In this document: piece after piece, positions 18,117 through 27,112 of the stretch
How the letters are laid out: each line of letters opens with the position of its first letter
Numbering within the stretch: the first letter of the stretch is position 1
Assembly (NCBI GenBank): GCA_963751795.1
Contig: CAVVVI010000004.1
Location: 558,001 to 622,000, forward strand
Source: BOG-908 sp963751795
GTDB taxonomy: Bacteria > Pseudomonadota > Alphaproteobacteria > Acetobacterales > Acetobacteraceae
Reading direction: 5' to 3'
Length of the DNA stretch: 64,000 nt
Made by a program: the position numbers and the translations under genes
The notes under the pieces: model-generated
Told to the model about the DNA's origin: nothing
The model's database searches: none
Seen by the model: the letters and a program-made list of their open reading frames with translations, nothing else

Positions 18117-19379
18117 CTACAGCACGAAAAAGGCGATGCTGGTGGCGAGCATCAGGGCCGTGGCGACCCAGCCGCCGACCAGCATGGGGCGCGGGACGGT
18201 CAGGCGACCCATGATACGGCCATTGCCGGCGACCAGCATGAGGGTGGCCATAACGGGGGCCGCGAGGATGCCGTTCACCACGGCGCTCCAGTAGAGCGCA
18301 CGCACCGGGTTGAGCGGCGTGAAGTTGAGGCCGACGCCGGCCAGGGTTGCGACCGCAATCGCTGCGTAGAACGATTTGGCCTGCAACACGCGCTTGTCCA
18401 ATCCCTCGCGCCATCGGAAGGCTTCCGACAGCGCGTAAGCCGCGGAACCGGCCAGCACGGGAACGGCCAGCAGCCCGGTGCCGAGGATGCCGGCGGTGAA
18501 CACGACGAAGGTAGCAGGCCCGGCTATCGGACGCAGCGCCTCGGCCGCCTGCGACGAGGTTTCGACCGTAAGGGTGCCCGCCTGATGCAGCGTGGCCGCG
18601 GCAGCGTAGATGATGCAGATTGCAATCAGGTTGGAGACGGCCATGCCCACGACCGTGTCCGTGCGGATACGGCGGAACTCCGGCGCGGCGTTGTGTGGGG
18701 TGAGGCAGAGCGGCCCCGCCTGGCGGCGTTTGCGCTCTTCGACCTCCATCGCCGACTGCCAGAAGAACAGGTAAGGGCTGATCGTGGTGCCGAGTACGGC
18801 CACCAGGGCCATGGCAGCCTCGTGCCCGGACGGGAGGTGTGGGACGACGGTGGTCAGCATGGCCGTGCGCCAGGGGATGTGCACGGTGAGGACCACGGCG
18901 ACGTAGCTGAACAGTGACAAGGTCAGCCATTTCAGCGCTGCCGAGTAGGCGGCGTAGCTGATGAACACTTCGGCGATGATGCAGAGGAGGCCGAAGCCGA
19001 GCGTGTAGAGATGGGCACTGCCGCCGATCAGCAGGCGCAGGGCGGCACCCATCGCGCCCAGATCGGCGCCGAGATTGGTGACGTTGGCGGCGAGCAGCAG
19101 AAGCACGATCGTGCGGCCGAGCCAAGGGTTGTAATGCCGGCGGACGTTCTCCGAGATGCCGCGGCCGGTGACACAGCCGATGCGGCCGCTGATCTCCTGG
19201 ACGACGATCATGAACGGCAGGCTGAACAGCATCGTCCAGGCCAGGGTGTAGCCGAACTGCGCGCCGACCTGGCTGTAAGTGGCGATGCCGCTGGGATCGT
19301 CGTCGGCAGCACCGGTGATCAGGCCGGGGCCGAGGCGCCGGACCAGGCTTGGCGGCGTGTGGGCATCGTTCGTTAACAC
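18117..19379 (-). CDS. Nramp-related transporter with altered metal-site motifs
   Basis: A 420-residue polytopic membrane protein with about eleven hydrophobic segments. It is an Nramp relative by overall pattern, but the ion-site motifs differ: transmembrane helix 1 reads GAADDDPSGIATY (residues 23-35) where MntH proteins have DPGN, and helix 6 reads LGTTISPYLFFWQSAMEVEE where canonical members have the MPHN metal-binding segment. Related DPSG-type proteins are usually annotated simply as divalent metal transporters, and some Nramp-related clades carry magnesium. It is convergent with ackA, two bases apart. The ion carried is not known. Confidence 0.85.
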   Translation of the reverse strand: MLTNDAHTPPSLVRRLGPGLITGAADDDPSGIATYSQVGAQFGYTLAWTMLFSLPFMIVVQEISGRIGCVTGRGISENVRRHYNPWLGRTIVLLLLAANVTNLGADLGAMGAALRLLIGGSAHLYTLGFGLLCIIAEVFISYAAYSAALKWLTLSLFSYVAVVLTVHIPWRTAMLTTVVPHLPSGHEAAMALVAVLGTTISPYLFFWQSAMEVEERKRRQAGPLCLTPHNAAPEFRRIRTDTVVGMAVSNLIAICIIYAAAATLHQAGTLTVETSSQAAEALRPIAGPATFVVFTAGILGTGLLAVPVLAGSAAYALSEAFRWREGLDKRVLQAKSFYAAIAVATLAGVGLNFTPLNPVRALYWSAVVNGILAAPVMATLMLVAGNGRIMGRLTVPRPMLVGGWVATALMLATSIAFFVL

Positions 19380-19499
19380 GGCGGCACAATCAGGCCGGCT
19401 CGGTTTGGCGTCCAGATAATTGCGTCGATTTCGCCCCGCCGTTGGCAGCTAGCGGTGTTGTTGGGGCCGGCATGGCAGTAGCCGGGTGCGATCACGGCT

Positions 19500-20408
19500 T
19501 CAGTATTGTTGCCGGCCGCGCTCCAGGAACAGGCGGGAGGTGGCGTAGGAGACCCAGACGCGGCCGCGTTTGAGGAATTCCACGCCGAGCAGGCCGTCGC
19601 CGCTGGAAACGCGGCCGTTATTGACGACGACGGCGCGGACATCGCCGTAGATGTCGCCGGCGATATCCAGCCGGGTGAAGATGTGCAGCCAGGCGTTGAA
19701 GCTGCGTTCGTTGACGCCTCGGCCCTGCATGGTGCGGCCTTCTTCGAGCTGTTCCGGCGGCACGCCGGCGCGGGCGGCGGCGCGGGTGGAGAGCAGCAAT
19801 TCGGGCGAGCCGGTATCGAGCATCAGGGTGAGCGCCACGCCGTCCAGCCGGACCGGGACGCCGATATGGTGCGAGGGCGCGATCTCGAGCGCGGCGGTGC
19901 CGGTGGGCCCGGTCCAGTCCGGGGTGACGGTGTTGCAGCCGGAAGCGTCCCACAGGCCCAGGCGGCGGTGCGGGATGTCGATGTCGAGGTCGTAATGCGA
20001 GAGGATGTCGGCGCCGACGAGGCCGGCGGCGCGCACGCCTTCGGGTGCGGGGGGCGGGAATTCGGCCACTGGATAGGTGCGCGCGGTGAAGGTGATGCCG
20101 CCCACGGTCAGGCTGCGTGTGTGGACGAGGTAGAGGTGGTTTTCGATGCCGCCCACGCCGAATGCGTCGGCGGTGTGGTCGTAGTCGCGCGGCAGGTTGA
20201 GCGCCGCGGCGGTGTCGGCGGCGAGCGTGGTGATGGCGGCGCCGGTGTCCACAAACATCATGCGTGGTGCGCCGTTGATGTTGACGGGCACGAACAGCTT
20301 GTTCTGCCACAGCGTGATGGGCAGTTCGGCCACACGGTGCGGGGCGCAGGCGGCGTGGGCCGCATGGCCGGTCAGCAGCAGGGAGAGGAAAGCGAGGGGG
20401 CGGATCAT
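19500..20408 (-). CDS. Exported retropepsin-like aspartyl protease family protein
   Basis: A 302-residue protein with a signal peptide (MIRPLAFLSLLLTGHAAHA). It holds two aspartic protease-like lobes: MMFVDTGAAITTL near residue 49 and LMLDTGSPELLL near 195, each with the D-T-G active-site triad; VGADILSHYDLDID and LLGVEFLKRG are the hydrophobic G-x-D/E-L elements that follow in such lobes. This two-lobed bacterial type is little characterised and substrates are unknown. Its ATG overlaps the stop of the SGNH hydrolase gene by four bases, so it is the last member of a minus-strand cluster starting at ctaA. Confidence 0.85.
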   Translation of the reverse strand: MIRPLAFLSLLLTGHAAHAACAPHRVAELPITLWQNKLFVPVNINGAPRMMFVDTGAAITTLAADTAAALNLPRDYDHTADAFGVGGIENHLYLVHTRSLTVGGITFTARTYPVAEFPPPAPEGVRAAGLVGADILSHYDLDIDIPHRRLGLWDASGCNTVTPDWTGPTGTAALEIAPSHHIGVPVRLDGVALTLMLDTGSPELLLSTRAAARAGVPPEQLEEGRTMQGRGVNERSFNAWLHIFTRLDIAGDIYGDVRAVVVNNGRVSSGDGLLGVEFLKRGRVWVSYATSRLFLERGRQQY

Positions 20409-21211
20409 CCGTTATGCGGCTTTGCGATCTGCTGGCCGATCGGCTGCTTCAGCGCGGCGGTGATCACTTCCGTCATTGCCAGCGCCAGGCAGGCATAGCC
20501 GCGATTGTTCATGTGAAAGCCGTCCACCGCCACGAAATCATCATAGGGTGCACCGGCGGCGGCCCAATGGTCCATCAGCGCGCTGCGGGAGAACAAATTG
20601 ACGTTCGTCTCGGCTGCGATGTCGCGCAACGTGTTCTCCATAACGGTGTGTTCGGGTGCCGCCATGATGCGCGGGCTGCGCTGGTTGTCCATCAGCATGA
20701 CATCGGTGCCGGCGGCCTTCAGCTTGGCGATGCCTTCTTCCAGCAGGTGACGGAACACGGTGGGCGCCTCGTCGTGCACGGCGCCGTTCGCACCCACCTG
20801 CCAGATGACGAGCTGCGGGCGGATGGCGAGCACGTCCTGATCGAGCCGGGCCACTTCCTCCGGCGCGTCCTGGCCACCAATGCCGCGGTTGATCAGCGCG
20901 AAATGGGCTTTGGGCAGGCTGTCGTTGAGGCCGCGCTGCAGCAAAGCGGGATAGGAATGGGCGATATCGGTGGCCATCCAGCCGCGGGTAGAGGACGAGC
21001 CCAGGGCCACGACGATCAGCGGCTGGTTGGTGGCCAGCGCCGCGCGTGTATGGGGGAGCAGCGGGATGGGCATGTCGCCCTTAGGCGGGCAGTCCTCGGC
21101 ATGGGCGGCACCTGAGAGCAGCGCCATTAGCACGGCGGCACGTGTGTGCCGGCGGGCCTGCGGGGCCGCCCGGCGCGGCCGGCCGGAACCGAGGCGGGTC
21201 AGCGGCGGCAC
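20405..21211 (-). CDS. Exported SGNH/GDSL-type hydrolase
   Basis: A 268-residue protein that reads as an exported SGNH esterase. An Arg-rich start precedes a hydrophobic stretch AAVLMALLSGAAHAEDC, so the signal peptide may begin at a later Met (position 21127). Block I is VVALGSSSTRGW, with the nucleophile Ser in GSSS in place of GDS; block II Gly is in NRGIGGQD; block III Asn is in QVGANGA; block V is VDGFHMNNRGY with the Asp-His pair. Substrate unknown; acetylated polysaccharide or lipid are possibilities. It follows tldD after 19 bp. Confidence 0.85.
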   Translation of the reverse strand: MPPLTRLGSGRPRRAAPQARRHTRAAVLMALLSGAAHAEDCPPKGDMPIPLLPHTRAALATNQPLIVVALGSSSTRGWMATDIAHSYPALLQRGLNDSLPKAHFALINRGIGGQDAPEEVARLDQDVLAIRPQLVIWQVGANGAVHDEAPTVFRHLLEEGIAKLKAAGTDVMLMDNQRSPRIMAAPEHTVMENTLRDIAAETNVNLFSRSALMDHWAAAGAPYDDFVAVDGFHMNNRGYACLALAMTEVITAALKQPIGQQIAKPHNG

Positions 21212-21230
21212 TGGCGGGCGGCAGCCGCGC

Positions 21231-22670
21231 TCAGGTGGCCGTGCCGCCGACCGTCAGGCCGCGGATCTTCAGGGTGGGCTGCCCCACGCCCACCGGCACG
21301 CCCTGGCCGTTCTTGCCGCAGGTGCCGATGCCGGGATCAAGCGCCATGTCGCCGCCCACCATCTCCACCTTCGTCAGACTGTCCGGCCCGTTGCCGATCA
21401 GGGTGGCGCCCTTCACCGGCGCGGTGATGCGGCCGTCTTCGATCAGGTAGGCTTCGCTGGCGGAGAAGACGAACTTGCCGCTGGTGATATCGACCGAGCC
21501 GCCGCCGAAATTGACGGCGTAGAGGCCGCGCTTGACCGAGCCGATCATCTCTTCCTTGCCGTGCGTGCCGTTGAGCATGACGGTGTTGGTCATGCGCGGC
21601 ATCGGCGTGTGGGCGTAGCTTTCGCGGCGGCCGTTGCCGGTGGGGCGCACGCCCATCAGGCGGGCGTTGAGGCGATCCTGCAGGTAGCCGGTCAGGATGC
21701 CGTCCTCGATCAGCACGGTGCGGTTGGTGGGCGTGCCTTCGTCGTCGATGGTGAGCGAGCCGCGGCGGTCGGGCAGGGTGCCGTCATCGACCACGGTGAC
21801 GCCCGGGCTGGCGACGCGCTGGCCCATGAGGCCGGCGAAGGCGCTGGTTTTCTTGCGGTTGAAATCGCCTTCCAGCCCGTGGCCGATGGCTTCGTGCAAA
21901 AGGATGCCGGGCCAGCCATTGCCGAGTACCACGGCCATCTCGCCGGCGGGTGCGGCGACGGCATCGAGCTTGAGGGTGGCCTGGCGCAGCGCTTCGTCCA
22001 CAGCGGCGCGCCACACATCGGGCGCCAGGAAGCGGTCGAAGCCTTCGCGGCCGCCCATGCCGTGGCTGCCGGATTCGCGCTTGCCGTCGCGTTCGACGAC
22101 GACGCTGACGTTAAGGCGGACTAGCGGACGGAGGTCGGCGGTGCGGGCGCCGTCGGCGCGCACGATCTGTACGGCCTGCCACTCGCCATGCAGCGAGGCC
22201 ATCACCTGGACGACGCGGGAGTCGCGGCCGCGGGCGTAGGTGTCGATTTCCGAAAGGACGGCGGCGCGGCCGGCAAAGCCGTCCTGGGTGATGGGCGAGG
22301 CGTCGGCATAGAGGCGGGTGTTGGTGCCGTGCGGGCCGGCGCTGGCGGTGCCGCTGCGGCCCGAGCGGACGGCGCCTACGGTAGCAGCGGCGCGGCGCAG
22401 GGCTGCTTCAGAGAGTTCGCCGGCATGGGCGTAGCCGGTCTCCTCACCGAGCACGGCGCGCAGGCCGAAGCCCGAGGAGGTGTCGTAGCTGGCGGCGCGG
22501 ATGCGGCCGTCATCGAGGCTGATGCTTTCGCTCTCGCGGTATTCGAGGAACAGCTCGCCGTCATCCATGCCGTCCAGCGCCTGGGCGGTGATGCGTTCGG
22601 CAGCGGTGCGGTCCAGCGTGGCCTCGGCGCGGTCGAAGAACAGGTGGTCCGTGGTGGCCAGAGCCGACAT
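21231..22670 (-). CDS. tldD: Metalloprotease TldD
   Basis: TldD subunit of the TldD/TldE (PmbA) protease, 479 residues. The zinc motif HEAIGHGLEGD near residue 260 is the HExxxH signature of TldD, distinguishing it from TldE, which lacks it. Other conserved segments are GFGLRAVLGEETGYAHAGE near 67, VDDGTLPDRRGSLTIDDEG near 305 and the C-terminal GGDMALDPGIGTCGKNGQG. The partner gene is not in the window. The ATG is only 10 bp after ctaA, so co-transcription is likely. Known roles are in peptide modification or degradation. Confidence 0.95.
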   Translation of the reverse strand: MSALATTDHLFFDRAEATLDRTAAERITAQALDGMDDGELFLEYRESESISLDDGRIRAASYDTSSGFGLRAVLGEETGYAHAGELSEAALRRAAATVGAVRSGRSGTASAGPHGTNTRLYADASPITQDGFAGRAAVLSEIDTYARGRDSRVVQVMASLHGEWQAVQIVRADGARTADLRPLVRLNVSVVVERDGKRESGSHGMGGREGFDRFLAPDVWRAAVDEALRQATLKLDAVAAPAGEMAVVLGNGWPGILLHEAIGHGLEGDFNRKKTSAFAGLMGQRVASPGVTVVDDGTLPDRRGSLTIDDEGTPTNRTVLIEDGILTGYLQDRLNARLMGVRPTGNGRRESYAHTPMPRMTNTVMLNGTHGKEEMIGSVKRGLYAVNFGGGSVDITSGKFVFSASEAYLIEDGRITAPVKGATLIGNGPDSLTKVEMVGGDMALDPGIGTCGKNGQGVPVGVGQPTLKIRGLTVGGTAT

Positions 22671-22680
22671 GAGAGAGTTC

Positions 22681-23859
22681 CTAGAGGGGGCGGCGGCGCG
22701 CCGGGGCGCTGCGTGCGTATGGGATCCGCGGCTTGGCGCCGCGCGCAGCCAAGACCCGCGGCTTGGCGCCGCGCGCAGCCAAGAACCGCGGCTTGGCGCC
22801 GCGAAGACCGTGCAGCGTTGCCAGCGTGGCGGCGAGCAGGAAGACGGCGTTGGCCTGGTGGGCGACGGCGAGCGGTGCCTGCACGTGGGAGAGCAATGTG
22901 GCGACGCCGAGGCCGTATTGCACGGCGACGGCCGCGCCCATCGCCAGCAGGGCGGCGCGCGCCTCGGTGGGCAGGCGCAGGCGCAGGCCCCAGACGAGCG
23001 TGGCCAGCGTGGCGGCGGCGGCCAGCGTGGCGAGCAGGCGGTGGTTGAACTGCACGGCGATGACGTTCTGGGTGACGTTGCGCAGCAGCGGGTGCAGGTC
23101 GCCATAGCCGGCCGGCACCAGGCGGCCATCCATCAGCGGGAAGGTGTTGTAGGCCAGGCCGGCATGCAGCCCGGCGGTGAAGCCGCCGGCCACGATGGTG
23201 AGCGCCACCAGCACGGCGGCGGCGGCGGCCAGGCGGCGCAGGCCGCCGGCGGCCGGGATGGAGGTGGCGATCGGGCGGGCCTGGCCCAGCGCCGTCCATA
23301 GCACGGCGGAGAACAGGGCCAGAGCGAGGCTCAGGTGGATCACCAGACGCCAGGGCGAGACGGCCGTGCTGTCGGCCGCAAAGCCCGAGGCGACCATGAA
23401 CCAGCCCACCGCGCCCTGCAGGCCGCCGAGGACGAAGAGCAGCGCCAGGCGCGGGATCAGGCGGCGGGGAATGGCGCCGGTGACCGCGAACCACACCAGC
23501 GGCACGGCGAAGACGATGCCGATCAGCCGGCCCCAGGCGCGGTGGGTCCATTCCAGCCAGAAGATGTCCTTGAAGCCGGCGAGGTCCATATCCGGATGCA
23601 GCAGGCTGTATTGCGGGATGGCCTTGTACAGGCCGAACAGGCGCTGCCATTCGTGGGTGGAGAGCGGGGGCAGCGCGCCGGAGAGCGGCGCCCATTCCAT
23701 GATGGAGAGGCCCGAGCCGGAGATTCGGGTGGCGCCGCCGAGCACCACCATGCCCCAGATCATGAACGCGACCGCGAACAGCCACAGCGCCACGCGACGG
23801 CGCCGGCGGCGCGTGATGGCGGCTTCGCTGGCGGGGAAATCGCGGTCGTCGAACGGCAT
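22681..23859 (-). CDS. ctaA: Haem A synthase (Cox15/CtaA)
   Basis: Membrane haem A synthase, which oxidises haem O to haem A for cytochrome oxidase; 392 residues. Eight membrane segments are visible, with Cox15-type haem-ligand regions GGATRISGSGLSIMEW near residue 41, EWTHRAWGRLIGIVF near 103, HLSLALALFSAVLW near 177 and QFNHRLLATLAA near 270, ending with VAHQANAVFLLAATLATLH. After the last helix there is an unusual basic tail made of three copies of a ten-residue unit GAKPR(F/V/I)LAAR, encoded by a 30-bp tandem repeat at 22726-22806. No other oxidase gene is adjacent. Confidence 0.95.
   Translation of the reverse strand: MPFDDRDFPASEAAITRRRRRRVALWLFAVAFMIWGMVVLGGATRISGSGLSIMEWAPLSGALPPLSTHEWQRLFGLYKAIPQYSLLHPDMDLAGFKDIFWLEWTHRAWGRLIGIVFAVPLVWFAVTGAIPRRLIPRLALLFVLGGLQGAVGWFMVASGFAADSTAVSPWRLVIHLSLALALFSAVLWTALGQARPIATSIPAAGGLRRLAAAAAVLVALTIVAGGFTAGLHAGLAYNTFPLMDGRLVPAGYGDLHPLLRNVTQNVIAVQFNHRLLATLAAAATLATLVWGLRLRLPTEARAALLAMGAAVAVQYGLGVATLLSHVQAPLAVAHQANAVFLLAATLATLHGLRGAKPRFLAARGAKPRVLAARGAKPRIPYARSAPARRRPL
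22726..22806. repeat. 30-bp direct repeat, about 2.7 copies, inside ctaA
   Basis: The unit begins CCGCGGCTTGGCGCC and repeats at 22726, 22756 and 22786; the last copy is incomplete at its end. The period of 30 keeps the reading frame and adds ten-residue units to the C-terminal tail of haem A synthase. Copies differ by only one or two bases, so the expansion is probably recent. Confidence 0.9.
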
Positions 23860-23949
23860 GGGGCGAGGCTACCGGCTGGGGGCGTGGGTGAAAAGGCAAA
23901 AGGCCGCGCATTGTCGCGGCAGGCTTGCAGGTGCTACCGGCGCAGGGCC

Positions 23950-24669
23950 ATGCAAGTCCCGCCTGTCCTCTCCGTGGTTGTTCCCGTGCGCAACGAGGCG
24001 GCCAACATCGCGCCGCTGATCGCCGAGATCCGGCAGGCGCTGGCCGGCGTGGCGCACGAGATCGTCTATGTGGATGATGGCAGCACCGATGGCACGGCCG
24101 AGGCGCTGCTTGCGGCGGGGGTGGTGGTGCGGCGGCATCGCGTGGGGTGCGGGCAGAGTGCGGCGGTGATCACCGGCGTGCAGGCTGCCGCCGGCGCCTG
24201 GGTGGCGACGCTGGATGGCGACGGGCAGAACGATCCGGCCGACATTCCGGCGCTGTTCGCACGTGCGCAGGCCGAGCCGGCGTGGACGCTGGTGGCCGGG
24301 CACCGCACGACGCGGCGCGACAGCCGGATCAAGCGCATCAGCTCGCGCGCGGCCAACGGGGTGCGCGCCTGGGCGCTGGGCGACGCCACGCCGGATACGG
24401 GTTGCGGGCTGAAGGTGTTCCGGCGCGCCGATTTCTTGGCTTTGCCGGCGTTCGATCACATGCACCGCTTCCTGCCGGCGCTGTTCATCCGCGCCGGCGG
24501 CCGCGTGGTTTCGGTGCCGGTGGGGCATCGGCCGCGGGTGCGGGGGGCCAGCAAGTATGGGACGCTGGACCGGCTATGGGTTGGGGTGTTCGATCTGGTG
24601 GGCGTGGCGTGGCTGCAGCGGCGCTGGACGCGGCCGGAGATCGTCAGCGAGGACGGCGCGAGGCGGTGA
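23950..24669 (+). CDS. Family 2 glycosyltransferase, DPM1-like
   Basis: A 239-residue GT2 enzyme, similar to polyprenol-phosphate glycosyltransferases but lacking membrane segments. Motifs: SVVVPVRNEAANIAPLI at the N-terminus, VYVDDGSTDGTAEALL near residue 37 for nucleotide-sugar binding, and ATLDGDGQNDPADIPAL near 80 with the metal-binding D-x-D. PRVRGASKYG near 198 resembles the catalytic region of dolichyl-phosphate sugar synthases. ATG 23950 is chosen since it starts the GT-A fold directly. Its last 26 bases overlap the 3' end of the convergent acyltransferase gene. Confidence 0.92.
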   Translation: MQVPPVLSVVVPVRNEAANIAPLIAEIRQALAGVAHEIVYVDDGSTDGTAEALLAAGVVVRRHRVGCGQSAAVITGVQAAAGAWVATLDGDGQNDPADIPALFARAQAEPAWTLVAGHRTTRRDSRIKRISSRAANGVRAWALGDATPDTGCGLKVFRRADFLALPAFDHMHRFLPALFIRAGGRVVSVPVGHRPRVRGASKYGTLDRLWVGVFDLVGVAWLQRRWTRPEIVSEDGARR

Positions 24670-25816
24670 GTGGGGCGGGGCCTGGGCGGCCTGGCGCAAG
24701 CATGCGCCTGAGCGCCGCATTTGCTGGGTCGCCGACGGCACGGGCCAACGTGGCCGCCGCTCCGGCGGAGACGAGCAGGAAGGTGAGCAGCCACGGCGCC
24801 TGCCAGGCCAGGGCCAGTGCCTGGCCCGGCACGATGTTCCGCATCAGGCCGAGCACGATGATGTGGAACAGGTAGAGCTCGTAGCTGTGACGGCCGAGCC
24901 AGGTGATCGTGCGCTGCGCGGCCGAGCGGGGCGCTGCGTGTGCGGGCGTGCCGGTGCCGGCCAGGATGATGGCCGCCGTCGCGAGCGCGATGATCGTGAA
25001 GCTGAAGCGCAGGTTGGCGCCTTCGAAGCCTCGCGGCCAGGCGATAACTAGTGTCGCCCAGCCGCCGATTTGCAGGAGGCGTGCGAGCCGGGGCAAGGGC
25101 CGCCAGCATCGCGCGAGCATCGCGGTCAGGCAGCCGATCGAGATCGCGTCGAAGCAGGCCGGATTGGCGTAGAGGTAACGGATGTCGTCGTTCGCATGAG
25201 CGGCGCGGTAGGCGGGTGCGACGGCGACGCAGAGGAGGCAGGGGATCGCGATAAGCCATTGCCGCCGTAACACCAGGCAGACGATCGGGAAGGCCAGATA
25301 GAAGACCTCCTCGACCGACAGCGACCAGTAGACGTTCAGCGCGTAGTCGAAATAGCCCCATCGCTGCATCAGGATATTGTGGACGAAGCACAGGACCGAG
25401 GCGGTGCCGAGCAGCAGCACGCGCCACGACCCGGCGCCTTCTGGAGCGAAGAAACCCAAGCCGCAGAGGCCGAGGGTGGTGATGATGGCGAGTGCCGCGA
25501 GGAGGCAGGGTGCGATCCGGGCGAAGCGCCTGACGTAGAAATCGCGCAGGCGGAGCGCCCCGAGACTGCCGGCGCGCTCGGCCGCGTTTGTGGTGATCAG
25601 GAAGCCGGAGACGACGAAGAACATCGTCACGCCGAAATTGCCGTTGCCGAGAACCGCCAACGTCCAATCATGGCCGAGAAGGCTCGCAAGGACGCCGCTG
25701 TTCCACGGACGATAGGTCAGGCTGAAATGCAGGAGCAGCACCATGAGGATGGCGGCGCCCCGGAGAACGTCGAGTCGCGCATCGCGCGGGATGGGAGCGC
25801 CGGGCCGTGCCGCCAT
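24644..25816 (-). CDS. Acyltransferase 3 family membrane protein (OafA/YrhL type)
   Basis: A 390-residue integral membrane O-acyltransferase with about ten hydrophobic segments. Family motifs include RLDVLRGAAILMVLLLHF at residues 14-31 with the conserved His, GNFGVTMFFVVSGFLITT near 59, RDFYVRRFARIAP near 91 and NVYWSLSVEEVFYLAFPIV near 161. It probably transfers an acetyl or other acyl group to a surface sugar; next to a glycosyltransferase this points to surface polysaccharide or lipid decoration. The end overlaps the glycosyltransferase by 26 bp in convergent orientation. Confidence 0.92.
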   Translation of the reverse strand: MAARPGAPIPRDARLDVLRGAAILMVLLLHFSLTYRPWNSGVLASLLGHDWTLAVLGNGNFGVTMFFVVSGFLITTNAAERAGSLGALRLRDFYVRRFARIAPCLLAALAIITTLGLCGLGFFAPEGAGSWRVLLLGTASVLCFVHNILMQRWGYFDYALNVYWSLSVEEVFYLAFPIVCLVLRRQWLIAIPCLLCVAVAPAYRAAHANDDIRYLYANPACFDAISIGCLTAMLARCWRPLPRLARLLQIGGWATLVIAWPRGFEGANLRFSFTIIALATAAIILAGTGTPAHAAPRSAAQRTITWLGRHSYELYLFHIIVLGLMRNIVPGQALALAWQAPWLLTFLLVSAGAAATLARAVGDPANAALRRMLAPGRPGPAPLTASRRPR

Positions 25817-26041
25817 GCAACGACGCTCCGTGCCGTGTTGCAGGAGCCTGCCCTAGGGCAGCCCGCGTGCCAATGCAGGCCGACGGCGCGGCGCTGCCGC
25901 TTGGCATGCTGGTGGCTGACTTTCAGCGGGCGGAACTGCACCCGGCTGGGTGCGCTGCAAGGGCGTGCGGAGTGAACCGCAGCGCCGGATTGGCGACGGA
26001 TCCAGTCGGCCCTTATCGACTGCACGGAGATACTCTCAGCG

Positions 26042-27094
26042 ATGCGTCACAATAAACTTGGCCGGACCGGCCTGCTGGTGAGCGAACTCTGCCTGGGCAC
26101 CATGACGTTCGGTGGCGGGGAGGGCATGTGGCAGAAGATCGGCGCATTGCAGCAGGAGGATGCCGAGCGGCTGGTGGGGCGCGCGATCGATGCGGGCATC
26201 AACTTCTTTGATACGGCCGACGTGTATGCCGAGGGGCTGTCCGAGCAGATTACCGGGCAGGCGCTGCGCAATCTTGGCGTGGCGCGCGATGCGGTGGTGG
26301 TGGCCACCAAGGCGTTCGGGCAGACGGGGCCGGGGCCGAACAACCGCGGCAATGCGCGGGTGCATCTGATCGACGCTGTCAAAGCCAGCCTTAAGCGGCT
26401 GCAGATGGACCATATCGATCTGTATCAGATTCACGGCTTCGATCCGGTGACGCCGATCGAGGAGACCGTGCGGGCGCTCGATACCTTGGTGCAGCACGGG
26501 CATGTGCGCTACGTTGGCGTATCGAACTGGGCGGCCTGGCAGATCATGAAGGCGCTGGGCATTGCCGAGCGGCAGGGGCTAGCGCGGTTCGAGAGCCTGC
26601 AAGCCTATTACACGCTGGCCGGGCGCGATCTGGAGCGCGAGATCGTGCCGATGCTGCGGTCCGAGAATGTGGGGCTGATGGTGTGGAGCCCGCTGGCCGG
26701 CGGGTTGCTGAGCGGCAAATATAAGCGCGAAGACGAGGCATCCGGGGACGGGCGGCGTGCGCAGTTCGATTTTCCGCCGGTCGATCGCGCGCGGGCTTAT
26801 GACTGCATCGAGGCGATGCAGCCCATCGCGGTTGCGCACAAGGTTTCGGTGGCGCAGATCGCCCTGGCCTGGTTGCTGCATCGCCGCGTGGTGAGCAGCG
26901 TGATCATCGGCGCCAAGACGCAGGCGCAGCTGGACGACAACATCGCCGCAGCCAGCATCGAACTGTCGGATGCCGAGCTGGACCGGCTGGATGCGGTGAG
27001 CGTGCTGCCGCGCGAATATCCCGGGTGGATGTTCGAGACGCAGGGCGCGCGCGGCAAGATATTGGCCGAGCTTGGGCGGCCGAACGCGCGGTAG
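26042..27094 (+). CDS. Aldo/keto reductase
   Basis: NAD(P)H-dependent (beta/alpha)8-barrel oxidoreductase, 350 residues. The catalytic tetrad is visible: Asp and Tyr in FFDTADVYAEG near residues 58-63, Lys in VATKAFGQ near 87, and His in YQIHGFD near 127. The C-terminal cofactor segment VIIGAKTQAQLDDN near 287 is typical. The first residues MRHNKLGRTGLLVSELCLGT match the class and fix the start. Substrate not known. Ends 18 bp from the convergent Rieske oxygenase gene. The 225 bp before it hold no recognised element. Confidence 0.94.
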   Translation: MRHNKLGRTGLLVSELCLGTMTFGGGEGMWQKIGALQQEDAERLVGRAIDAGINFFDTADVYAEGLSEQITGQALRNLGVARDAVVVATKAFGQTGPGPNNRGNARVHLIDAVKASLKRLQMDHIDLYQIHGFDPVTPIEETVRALDTLVQHGHVRYVGVSNWAAWQIMKALGIAERQGLARFESLQAYYTLAGRDLEREIVPMLRSENVGLMVWSPLAGGLLSGKYKREDEASGDGRRAQFDFPPVDRARAYDCIEAMQPIAVAHKVSVAQIALAWLLHRRVVSSVIIGAKTQAQLDDNIAAASIELSDAELDRLDAVSVLPREYPGWMFETQGARGKILAELGRPNAR

Positions 27095-27112
27095 ATCCCG
27101 CCGCCGCCTTGC

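Noticed and set aside
22720..22810. Short tandem repeat considered as a CRISPR array
   Set aside because: Units are directly adjacent without spacers and keep the ctaA reading frame.
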